IMG/VR virus record: IMGVR_UViG_3300043331_002379
Location: 1 to 35,516 of that record
From: a virus
Strand: one strand, 5' to 3'
Length of the DNA: 35,516 nt
In this document: in pieces, positions 13,069 to 20,700 of the stretch
How the letters are laid out: each line of letters opens with the position of its first letter
Numbering within the stretch: position 1 is the stretch's first letter
Notes under the pieces: generated by a model
Databases searched by the model: none
Seen by the model: only the letters and a program-made list of their open reading frames with translations
Told to the model about the DNA's origin: nothing
Translations under genes and position numbers: made by a program

Positions 13069-14111
13069 ACGCGGAGCCGACCTTCATCTATGGACGGCTC
13101 GCGGAAGCCGTCCATGTGGCAGGCTATACCTTCGAGCGGGCCTGGCAACAACTGGAGTGGTTACTGGAGGAGCGCCGCTGGCAGCAGGTGGGACCGGGCT
13201 ATACCGACATCAATGCGTTTCTGGCCACCATCACCCTGCCCGAAGGCATCACCCCGGAACGGCGCAAAGCCGTGGCGGCCCAGATCAAACGCCTGCAGCC
13301 CGCAGCCAGCCAGCGCAAGATTGCCGGGGTGCTGGGGGTAGATGAGACAACCGTGCGCCGGGACATCGGATCACGCCCTGCGGCACATGCCGCATCCACT
13401 CCTCCCGCAGTGAGGAACGACGCCGAGTCGCACGAGGCCACTGCGGCACATGCCGCACCCACCCCCACCGATGGCGCTGCGGTCGCCCGGGAGGCTGCCG
13501 CGCGCCACCAGGCGCAGAGCATCCGCGCGGCGCGGCGGGTCGACAAATTGGCGCAACTCGATGACCTCGCCACCCGTGAGGTCAAAGCCCTGGCAGGCGT
13601 CTACGATGTGGTCGTGATCGACCCGCCCTGGCCGATGGAAAAGATCGAGCGGGATACCCGTCCGAACCAGGTCGCGTTGGACTACCCCACCATGAATGAC
13701 GAGCAGATCGCCAGCGCGGTAGAAACCGCCGCTCCCTTTGCCGCTGATTGCCATGTCTGGCTCTGGACGACGCAGCGCTTCTTACCGATGGCCTTGCGCC
13801 TGCTGGACCGCTGGCGTCTGGCGTACATCTGCATGTTTGTCTGGCGCAAACCGGGCGGATTCCAGCCTGTTGGCCTGCCGCAGTACAACGCCGAGTTTGC
13901 CCTGTATGCCCGGAAGGGATCTCCGGTCTTTGTCGAGACCACGGCGCTGCCGGTGTGCTTTGCGGCCCCGCGCGGCGCCCATAGCGAGAAACCGGAGGCG
14001 TTCTATGCCATGGTACGCCGCGTGACCGGGGGGCGCCGCCTCGATATGTTCAACCGCCGTCCCATTGCGGGCTTTGAGGGCTGGGGACACGAAGCTGATG
14101 CACGCGTATGA
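13065..14111 (+). CDS. MT-A70-type adenine methyltransferase with N-terminal helix-turn-helix
   Basis: 348 residues in two parts. Residues 1-105 look like a ParB-type helical domain ending in a helix-turn-helix (SQRKIAGVLGVDETTVRRDI, 82-101). A linker containing the repeats AAHAAST and AAHAAPT follows. The MT-A70 domain begins near 180 with the catalytic DPPW at 186-189; VWLWTTQRFLP, QYNAEFALYARKG and HSEKPEAFYAMV follow. Family knowledge: DPPW enzymes methylate N6 of adenine. In a phage this would modify its own DNA against restriction. It is the second methyltransferase in the window with an attached DNA-binding-like domain. Confidence 0.87.
   Translation: MNAEPTFIYGRLAEAVHVAGYTFERAWQQLEWLLEERRWQQVGPGYTDINAFLATITLPEGITPERRKAVAAQIKRLQPAASQRKIAGVLGVDETTVRRDIGSRPAAHAASTPPAVRNDAESHEATAAHAAPTPTDGAAVAREAAARHQAQSIRAARRVDKLAQLDDLATREVKALAGVYDVVVIDPPWPMEKIERDTRPNQVALDYPTMNDEQIASAVETAAPFAADCHVWLWTTQRFLPMALRLLDRWRLAYICMFVWRKPGGFQPVGLPQYNAEFALYARKGSPVFVETTALPVCFAAPRGAHSEKPEAFYAMVRRVTGGRRLDMFNRRPIAGFEGWGHEADARV
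13379..13457. repeat. Duplicated inverted repeat inside the methyltransferase linker
   Basis: TGCGGCACATGCCGCA (7-bp arms around CA) occurs at 13379-13394 and again at 13442-13457, 63 nt apart and in the same frame, coding for AAHAA each time. The linker may have grown by duplication; the palindromes might also bind a protein. Confidence 0.5.
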
Positions 14112-14634
14112 GGAAAGCCGGGCCTTTGCCCAGCAGTTTGATGAGTCCTTACAGGCCATTCTGGGCCTGGAGCTCTATCGCACCGCCAGCTTTCTGGAGG
14201 ATGTGCGGTATGGCATTGATGGCACAATCAAGATTCTCCGCGTGGCGGAACGCCTCCGCAGCCTCGCCGTCTATCCCCGCTACAAGTTTCAAATCACTCT
14301 GCGCTATAGCCGCCCGACTGGGACGGCAACCGAATATCGCAAGCTGCTGGAGGGCACCATGGCCGCGGACATCTATTTTTATGGCTGGGGCGATATCCAC
14401 AGTCGCGAGATTAAAGCCTATGTGATCCTCAGTGTCCCCGCCTTGCGCACCTGGCTGCGGACCGTCGGCGAGGAGAGCGGGATGATCTTTGTCAATCCCG
14501 ATGGGACGGCAGGGATTGCCTTTGATCTGCGCACGATGCCGCGCCCCGTGGTGTTGACCTGGAAACGCTTACCTGATGCCCGCCAACTCGACTTGTTTGT
14601 GCAACGGTTTACCCATGCTGTCATTGTCTCGTAA
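14098..14634 (+). CDS. Phage protein of unknown function, possibly PD-(D/E)XK nuclease-like
   Basis: 178 residues from the ATG at 14098, inside the last codons of the methyltransferase. The core FQITLRYSRPTGTATEYRKL, then MAADIYFYGWGD, then REIKAYVILSVPALR alternates acidic and polar positions in predicted strands, recalling phage proteins distantly related to PD-(D/E)XK nucleases. I cannot confirm a complete catalytic set. The position next to a methyltransferase would fit a nuclease or DNA-processing role, but this is weak inference. Confidence 0.6.
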   Translation: MHAYEESRAFAQQFDESLQAILGLELYRTASFLEDVRYGIDGTIKILRVAERLRSLAVYPRYKFQITLRYSRPTGTATEYRKLLEGTMAADIYFYGWGDIHSREIKAYVILSVPALRTWLRTVGEESGMIFVNPDGTAGIAFDLRTMPRPVVLTWKRLPDARQLDLFVQRFTHAVIVS

Positions 14635-14646
14635 AGGAGCCACCCC

Positions 14647-14949
14647 ATGTCCCCTAACCCCTCTCATGACCCCTGTCCCTGGAACGACGAGGCGCTGTGC
14701 CCCGACTGCCTCGAGGCTGCCACCCGTGCCGAAGAGGCGCACCGCGAGGCGCTCTATCGCCTGGCGCAAGAGCGCCTGGCCGCCCGCCAGGCCCTCGACC
14801 GCCTCGAGCACGGGATGCTCGGCACCCTGCCCCGCCTGACGCGCAGCCAGCTCGCCGAGGCGCTGACCAGTATCGCCGCCGAGCTGCAGGGGATGGTGCT
14901 GCTGCTCAGCGCCTGCCCCCTGGAGGAGGATGATGACGATGGCGACTGA
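14647..14949 (+). CDS. Small phage protein, unknown function
   Basis: 100 residues. It opens with PCPWNDEALCPDCLEA (three cysteines that could bind metal), continues as a long helix rich in Ala, Arg and Glu (about 25-60, coiled-coil-like), and ends in an acidic EEDDDDGD. AAGGAG lies upstream of the ATG. It overlaps the VRR-NUC gene, whose ribosome site is embedded in its acidic tail. No family recognised. Confidence 0.62.
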   Translation: MSPNPSHDPCPWNDEALCPDCLEAATRAEEAHREALYRLAQERLAARQALDRLEHGMLGTLPRLTRSQLAEALTSIAAELQGMVLLLSACPLEEDDDDGD

Positions 14950-15379
14950 GCCGGTCCATCTGCTCCTCGGCCCGCACGGCGACTGGAAGCAGGCGCATGT
15001 CGCCTGTGGTGCCCGCTACTTTACGATGGCCTCCTGGGATCTCGGAGACGTGACCTGCCCGGCCTGTCGGCTGGGGAGACAGCGGGTCCAGGCCGGGATG
15101 CCCGAAGAGCAGTTGCAGGAGCGGGTGCGCGAGCTGGCCGAACAGTATGGCTGGAGGTACTTCCACGTCTACGACTCGCGGAAGTCGCCCGAAGGCTGGC
15201 CCGATACGGTGCTCCTCAAGGGCGAGCGGGCGATTATCGCCGAACTGAAGAGTGCGACCGGCATCGTCACCGAGGCGCAGCACGCCTGGCTCACGGCCTG
15301 GGGGCAGGTGCAGCACATCGCGTGCCACGTCTGGCGGCCCGAACATCTGCAGGAGATCGAGACGCTCCTGCGCACCTAG
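14939..15379 (+). CDS. VRR-NUC nuclease
   Basis: 146 residues from the ATG at 14939 (ATGs at 14930 and 14933 are in frame and possible). A PD-(D/E)XK active site of VRR-NUC type is clear: PD at 88-89 in GWPDTVLL, ELK at 102-104 in AIIAELKSATG, and TEAQHAWLTAW with the conserved Q. The N-terminal part has single Cys residues and CPAC, perhaps a small zinc site. Family knowledge: VRR-NUC enzymes include structure-specific nucleases such as FAN1, and stand-alone phage versions are thought to resolve or trim DNA junctions. It closes the replication-recombination block. Confidence 0.85.
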   Translation: MATEPVHLLLGPHGDWKQAHVACGARYFTMASWDLGDVTCPACRLGRQRVQAGMPEEQLQERVRELAEQYGWRYFHVYDSRKSPEGWPDTVLLKGERAIIAELKSATGIVTEAQHAWLTAWGQVQHIACHVWRPEHLQEIETLLRT

Positions 15380-15470
15380 CCCGCCCCCACCCCGTAGCTC
15401 GTGGCTGCAGGGGTGTCCGTGCGCCCTGGAGTTCTGCATGACGTGCCCCAGGGTGCGGGGCGGGTGCGAG

Positions 15471-15491
15471 AAGGCCCGCCCCGCGGGCCTT
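15471..15491. terminator. Bidirectional terminator-like hairpin between converging operons
   Basis: AAGGCCCGC (15471-15479) pairs perfectly with GCGGGCCTT (15483-15491) around a CCC loop. It lies between the plus-strand nuclease stop (15379) and the minus-strand endolysin stop (15498). No long T-run. The rest of 15380-15470 shows nothing else. Confidence 0.6.
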
Positions 15492-15497
15492 GCCCCC

Positions 15498-16064
15498 CTA
15501 CGCCACGCCACCCGGGGTCCACGACAGCGCGGCGTGGAACTTTTCGGCATAGCCGGCGATCGCGTCGGCGCGGTCGAGGGCGTTGACGATGCGCCGGGCG
15601 TTGACCCAATCGGTCAGGGTGTCAGTGAAGTAGTCCGGGAGGCCGACGCCGGTAAAGGTGCCCGTTTCCATGCCGTGAAAGATCACCTGGCAGGCAATCT
15701 CTGGCTCCAGCGCCAGATCGGGCTCCGCCACCAGCGGCACGCTGAGCAGGTCCTGCATCTTCTGGTAGTTCTCCTTCCACGTCAATTGCACGTACCCTCT
15801 CCCGTAGTAGGTCTGTCCCGTCGAAGGGTCGGGCACGCCGTACGGTTTGCCTGCTCCCCGGCCATACTCGGCAATCGGTTGCATGGTTTTGGCCGTCTCG
15901 TGGTAAGTTGTCCCTAAAAGATACGCCAGCCAGCGGTGGTCCCACCCCCGCGCCTCCCCCTCGTCGAGGAGCACGTTCAGGCCATCAACCTGCTCCTGGG
16001 TGAGGCTCCCCTGGAACAGACTGGTGCGTACCGCATCAAAGAAATATTTCCGGTGAATGGACAT
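15498..16064 (-). CDS. Endolysin, glycoside hydrolase family 19 (chitinase/lysozyme-like)
   Basis: 188 residues from the ATG at 16064, with GAGGAG upstream. GH19 landmarks: YLLGTTYHETAKTMQPIAE at 47-65, where H55-E56 holds the likely catalytic acid, and YYGRGYVQLTWKENYQKM at 86-103, the substrate-groove signature. The whole protein is one catalytic domain with no signal peptide or cell-wall-binding domain, so export would need the neighbouring holin candidates. It cleaves peptidoglycan glycan chains at lysis. It is the last gene of the late operon. Confidence 0.9.
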   Translation of the reverse strand: MSIHRKYFFDAVRTSLFQGSLTQEQVDGLNVLLDEGEARGWDHRWLAYLLGTTYHETAKTMQPIAEYGRGAGKPYGVPDPSTGQTYYGRGYVQLTWKENYQKMQDLLSVPLVAEPDLALEPEIACQVIFHGMETGTFTGVGLPDYFTDTLTDWVNARRIVNALDRADAIAGYAEKFHAALSWTPGGVA

Positions 16065-16075
16065 CCCCACACTCC

Positions 16076-16312
16076 TCATTTCCCCTGGGCACACGTCGCC
16101 GCGAGCGCCATATGGGCCTTGTACTCGTCCATGAGTTGCTGGTACAGCAGGGCCTTTTCCTGCCGTAAGTGGCGCATCTCCCCCAGCAGCACATACGCGA
16201 CCAACCCGCCACTGACCACTGCGATGAGTAAAGAGACGGGGCCTCCTTCCCTGGCGATTTGCAACAGGGTCAGGAGCCAGCCGCGTGGCGTCTCCGGCAG
16301 GGCTTCACTCAC
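16076..16312 (-). CDS. Small membrane protein, holin or spanin candidate
   Basis: 78 residues from a GTG at 16312. One clear membrane segment (about 27-47, VSLLIAVVSGGLVAYVLLGEM), then a charged helical tail (RHLRQEKALLYQQLMDEYKAH) resembling a short coiled coil. The single segment and coiled tail fit an i-spanin-like or class III holin-like protein; I cannot choose. The GTG overlaps the stop of the previous gene (GTGAGTGA), so the two are translationally coupled, and the endolysin follows at once. Confidence 0.7.
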   Translation of the reverse strand: MSEALPETPRGWLLTLLQIAREGGPVSLLIAVVSGGLVAYVLLGEMRHLRQEKALLYQQLMDEYKAHMALAATCAQGK

Positions 16313-16553
16313 GATGCGGCTCCGTCTGGTAGCAGCGCCAGGCCAGGTCGACCTGCGCTTTTTGCGCGGCGACGACCTGGTTCCAGAGCGCCTGATTGAC
16401 CCCATGCACGCGAGCGATCTCCGCGGTAAACCAGTAGATCGAGGCGGCCCACAGCCCCAGGAGAATCATCACCGTCACCGGTGAGGCCGTGCAGAGGGCG
16501 GGCCAGATCGCGCCGATCCACCCACGCACATTCTCGGGGGTGGGAGCGACCAC
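16305..16553 (-). CDS. Small membrane protein, holin candidate
   Basis: 82 residues from a GTG at 16553, AGGAGG about six bases before it. A hydrophobic stretch (about 15-42, IWPALCTASPVTVMILLGLWAASIYWF) could make one or two membrane passes, followed by a soluble helical tail. Together with the overlapping 78-residue protein and the endolysin it forms a typical lysis cassette. Holin function is inferred from position, size and topology. Confidence 0.7.
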   Translation of the reverse strand: MVAPTPENVRGWIGAIWPALCTASPVTVMILLGLWAASIYWFTAEIARVHGVNQALWNQVVAAQKAQVDLAWRCYQTEPHRE

Positions 16554-16556
16554 AGC

Positions 16557-16709
16557 TCACCTCCTGGGGGGATGGACGTGGCTGGTACAACACAGGATAC
16601 AGAGCACCCGCTGCACCCCATACAGACAGCCTGCCGTGAAGACCTGACACACCTCATGGGCGTGCGCGAGCCAGGAGCGGTGACAGACGACACACATGAC
16701 GATGTCCAT
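16557..16709 (-). CDS. Cysteine-rich 50-residue protein
   Basis: Fifty codons with a proper ribosome site (GAGGAG seven bases before the ATG at 16709) and a stop that overlaps the ribosome site of the holin candidate. The peptide holds seven Cys and several His: MCVVCHRSW near the start, two isolated Cys at 21 and 28, and CILCC near residue 37. The CxxC...CxxC frame suggests a small zinc finger. The tight fit in the operon argues that it is real although short. Function unknown. Confidence 0.55.
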   Translation of the reverse strand: MDIVMCVVCHRSWLAHAHEVCQVFTAGCLYGVQRVLCILCCTSHVHPPRR

Positions 16710-16719
16710 ACGGCACTCC

Positions 16720-16977
16720 TCAGAGAATCAGCTTGTAGAGATTCGTACTATGTCCGGTATCCAGAAAGCCACCAATCGCCTCGACGCTCGCCACAGCCGA
16801 TTGCAGCGCGGCCAGATCGATGTCGTCATGGGGTGGGGCAAAATCCTCCTCGGTCAAGGTGCTGGAGTAGCCCAGGGCGTCATACTGCGCCCGGAGCCCT
16901 TCCAGGGTTTCAAAGGTGCGGAGGTAATTGGTGATGGTTTCCCGATAGCGCGAGATCCAGGCCGAGTCTTGGGCCAC
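16720..16977 (-). CDS. Small conserved tail-region protein, unknown function
   Basis: 85 residues from a GTG at 16977, preceded by AAAGGAGG. The opening AQDSAWISRYRETITNYLRTFETLEGLRAQYDALGY, then LTEEDF, then VEAIGGFLDTGHSTNLYKL matches a family I have seen near tail-fibre and endolysin genes of siphophages; its role is not established. Mostly helical, no membrane segment. Confidence 0.7.
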   Translation of the reverse strand: MAQDSAWISRYRETITNYLRTFETLEGLRAQYDALGYSSTLTEEDFAPPHDDIDLAALQSAVASVEAIGGFLDTGHSTNLYKLIL

Positions 16978-16979
16978 GG

Positions 16980-17267
16980 TTATGCCTCCTTTCGGGCGAG
17001 CGCGTAGGCTCGCAGCGTGGGTTGCGGGATGGTCGCCGCGTCGATGACTCCCAGCACGGCTTCCGTCTGCTTCAGCAGGCTCTCCAGGTCGCGCAGCCGG
17101 TTGGCCAGATCGGCGTTGACCAGCCACTGCGGCATCGTCTCCAGGGTCGGGGCGGGTGGCGGCTCCTGGCCTTCCTCCACCGGGGGCTGGGCCGCCAGGG
17201 CCAGATCCAGCGCGTACTGCAAGGCAATCTCCTGCTGGTCGTCTAAGATCACGGTATACGTTGCCAT
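16980..17267 (-). CDS. Small protein downstream of the tail fibre, unknown function
   Basis: 95 residues. It begins with two short strands (ATYTVILDDQQEIALQYALDLALA), has a Pro/Glu-rich spacer (about 28-42), then helices. AGGAG lies seven bases before the ATG. It is one of four small genes between the fibre and the lysis cassette. Fibre-assembly chaperones are sometimes found here, but no chaperone motif is seen. Confidence 0.6.
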   Translation of the reverse strand: MATYTVILDDQQEIALQYALDLALAAQPPVEEGQEPPPAPTLETMPQWLVNADLANRLRDLESLLKQTEAVLGVIDAATIPQPTLRAYALARKEA

Positions 17268-17507
17268 CTAGGGCTCCTCACTGCGCGGGCGAATCACCCC
17301 GGCTTCCAGATCAATCACGTACTGCTCCGCGTCCGCCGTCCCCACATACTGCGCGAGCGTTGTGCGGATCAGCGCCTCCCGGCTCGTATTCAGGGTGGTG
17401 AGCTGCATTTGCGCCTGGAGTTGCGCCAATTGGAACTCCAGGTGCGCGACTTTGATGCGGAGGAGTTCGACTTCACTCAGCGGTTGCGTCTGCTGGTTTA
17501 CGGACAT
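17268..17507 (-). CDS. Small coiled-coil protein, unknown function
   Basis: 79 residues. Residues 10-45 (LSEVELLRIKVAHLEFQLAQLQAQMQL) form a clear heptad coiled coil, so it probably oligomerises. GGGAG lies upstream of the ATG at 17507, which overlaps the stop of the preceding gene. It could be a fibre-associated protein; no family recognised. Confidence 0.62.
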   Translation of the reverse strand: MSVNQQTQPLSEVELLRIKVAHLEFQLAQLQAQMQLTTLNTSREALIRTTLAQYVGTADAEQYVIDLEAGVIRPRSEEP

Positions 17508-17707
17508 CAGGCACTCCCTTCATCCCTGGCGGGTGGCTCCGTGGGGAGTTCGAGGCTCTCTACACGGCCATCTTCATGACGGACAAACAGGCGGGGTCGT
17601 CCCAGGGGATCATCAGCAATCCAATACTGGATGGCATCAGTCGGATGGGGGCGCGGGGCATGGCCCGGCCTCAGTCTTGGCGTGTCGTTCGTGTGTTCCT
17701 GTGGCAT
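17507..17707 (-). CDS. Small protein after the tail fibre, unknown function
   Basis: 66 residues. The first 25 are His/Pro/Arg-rich and likely disordered; the middle DAIQYWIADDPLGRPRLFVRHEDGRVESLEL looks like a small beta-hairpin unit. AAGGAG precedes the ATG. It follows the fibre gene by 15 nt. No function assigned. Confidence 0.55.
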   Translation of the reverse strand: MPQEHTNDTPRLRPGHAPRPHPTDAIQYWIADDPLGRPRLFVRHEDGRVESLELPTEPPARDEGSA

Positions 17708-17722
17708 ACCGTTCTCCTTCTG

Positions 17723-20700
17723 TTAGCCCACGGTCCAGGTGCCGATCATCGCGACGGCCATCCACTGGCTGGGGTTGACCGCCACCAGGGTGATCGAACC
17801 ATAGAGCGTCGTGGTTTCGACGTAGCCTGCCGTGGTGCTCTGCCCCACGCCCGCGACACGAATAAAATCCCCCGTAAACGCCCGCACCCGCACCCCGGAG
17901 GCTCCGCTATACAGGCAGACGGTATAGACCAGGCCGGCCACGGCGGAGGGGAGGTTGACCTGGGCTTTGGCACTGGCATTGTTGGAGGCCAGCAGTGCAT
18001 TGGACTCCTCTGCCGTGAGCACATACGGCGCGGCTTCGGTCCAGGTCGTGCCGCTGATAACCGGCAGACGGGTATACAGGCCATTGCCGATGCGGGTAAT
18101 CACCCCATCTTCCGACCGGAAGTGCCAGGCGGTGGTCCCGGCCACGCCGTTGAGGTCTTCCACCCAGGCTTGCGCCGCATCCGTGGGCGTATTGGTCGGG
18201 CCAGAGCCCTGCCCGAGCGCGAGGGCGTTCGTCGCGCTCGCACCGGCTGTCGTGGTGCCGACGACTAAACTCCCCAGATACGTCAAGCGCATGGCCTCGA
18301 TGGGCGTCGCCGTCCCCAGCGGCGTCAAGCCCCACACCAGTTCACTGCCCAGGTCGGTGCCGGTATGAGCACTGATCGCCCGACAGCGGAAGTACCCGGA
18401 GAGCGCCCCTGGGTCGGCAAGCCCGGCGTCATTGGACCAGAACTCCACGCCACCAATGACGCTGCCACTGGCGATATTGACCCGTTGCGAGCCGAGGATG
18501 AGTTGCCCGGTGAGCACATCGGTATTCTGGACATGCAGCGGGGCCAGGGCCACGACGCCACTGGTGAGCCCCACCCCGACAAAGCCATTGCTGCGGATCA
18601 CGACGGGTTCAATCGGGGTCGTCGTGCCAGCGGGCGTGACCCCGAAGGAGAGTTGCGTCCCCAGGATGCCTGGGCTATGGGTCTGGGAGGCCACGCCACG
18701 CACGTAGGCCGTCATCTGCCCTGGACTGGGCAGACTCGTATCGTTGCTCCAGAACTCGACCCCGCCAAGGACGTTGCCGCTCACGATGGCTGTTCGCTGC
18801 GAACCCAGGATCAGTTGCCCGGTGGTGAGATTTTCGTTGGTCACATGCATCCGACTCTGCGGGTCGCTCATACCGATACCGACCCACCCGTTCTGGTCAA
18901 TCCGCAGCCGTTCAATAATCGCCGCGGTGGCCGGACCAGCCGTATAGAAGACCAGGCGTCCTCCGGCCCGCCCCTGCGCGTCCATGCCATCCGTGACCGT
19001 ATCAATGCGGCCCAGGGTCGCCCAAATATCTGCCGTATCGGTATTATTGCGGACATACCCTTGCATTTGCAGGAGGCCGACATTATCCCCGGAGACCAGA
19101 CGCGCTGGCGTACTGGCGGTGCCACGGGACTTGCGGAAGAGCAGATTCATCCCCGTGGCATTGGCATCCCCCCGCTCGAAGTAGACCGTCGGGTTATACA
19201 CGTGGAAGTTCCCCGCCGGAGCCGTCGTGAAAAAGCCCACCATAGCCCCGATGACGTGCTCGACCCCAGTCTCATCGCGGATATGCAGGGAGGACGCACC
19301 CGCTGTCCCTGCCACATCAGCGGCCCAGAGTTGCACGGCATCGGCTGGCGAGGTGGTCGGGGCGGTGCCGTTGCCCAGGGCGAGGACTTTTCCCGCGCTG
19401 GTGCCAAAGGTGTTGGTGCCAATGCCGATGTTGCCGGTCACCCCCTGGAGACTCAGATGCGCCGTAAAGGTTATCCCGTCGGCGGTACTCATGGCCCCGA
19501 GATCCAGGCGGGCACTACTCTGGGCAAACACCTGCATCACGCCCCCCTGGATGCCAAAGCCGTTGCGCTGGGTGGCCAGGCTGCCATAGAGCAGCAGCTT
19601 TTGCCCCACCCCGGTGGCCAGGGTAAGTTGGGCCGTCGCATCGGGCGCAATCCCAATGCCGAGCCGGCCATCACTGCTGGTCGCCATGCCGGGCACCGCT
19701 TCCATGGTCTGCCCGCCGCTGGCATAGCGCGCCACGCTGAGCGCCGTGCCCGCCGGCACCTTGGCAGCTAGGCCTGCCGGGGTGACCGCCCGGGTGGCGT
19801 CGGTGCCGGTGGTGGTTTCGGCATTGGTGGCCAGTTCGACCATCCCGGCATTGCCGGTGGAGGCGATGGGCAGGGCAGCCAGGCGTTGGGCCAGGCCCTG
19901 CGGGGTGACCGCCTTGCTATGGTCGATGCCGGTATTCACGTCGTTAAAGGAGGCGAGCTGGAGGATACCGCTGACCGTTTCGCTGGCCGCCGGGGGCGTC
20001 ACCGTGGCCAGCCGGGTGGCCAGCTTCAGGGGCGTCACGATGCGCAGGTCATCGGTGCCCGTGCTCACCTCCCCCTGGGTGGCCAGCTCGGCAATGCCCG
20101 CCACCGTTTCGCTGGCCGCTGGGGGCGTCACCGTGGCCAGGCGTTGCTGCAGCTTGAGGGGCGTCACCGCCTTGGTGTCGAGGCTCCCCGCGGTCACTTC
20201 ACTCTGGGTCGCCACGCCGATGAGCCCCCAGCGGCTCTCGGTCGCGGTGCGGGCCACGAGCGTCGCCGCGGTCACCGCCTTGGTGCCCTCGCTCCCGGCC
20301 AGCACCTCGGCCTCCGTGGCCAGCAGGATGAGCCCCCGCGTGCTGGTGGAAGCGTTCGGGAGGTTGTTGATCTTGTGCTGCAGGGTGGCCGGGGTGATGG
20401 CCTTGGTGGTCTCGGTCCCCTGGTTGGCCTCGAGATTGGTGGCCAGGGCGATGAGGCCCGTGCGCGTGTCCAGCGCCGTCCGGCTGGTGAGCCCAGCCGG
20501 CGTGACCGCCCGCACGGTATCGGTCCCGCCCTGGACCTCGGCGACCGTGGCCAGCTCCACCACCCCGGCGACCGTCTCGCTGGCCGCTGGGGGCGTCACC
20601 GTGGTCAGGCGTTGCTGCAGCTTCAAGGGGGTGACGATCCGCGCATCGTCGGTGCCACTGGTGACCTCGGCCTGGCTGGCGATCTCGGCCACGCCGCTGC

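Noticed and set aside
16309-16693. Overlapping minus-strand ORFs in other frames (113 and 72 codons)
   Set aside because: They overlap the better-supported membrane-protein and cysteine-rich genes and lack ribosome sites.
18365-19771. 468-codon plus-strand open frame opposite the tail fibre
   Set aside because: Same kind of shadow; composition lacks protein-like pattern and the minus frame carries the fibre repeats.
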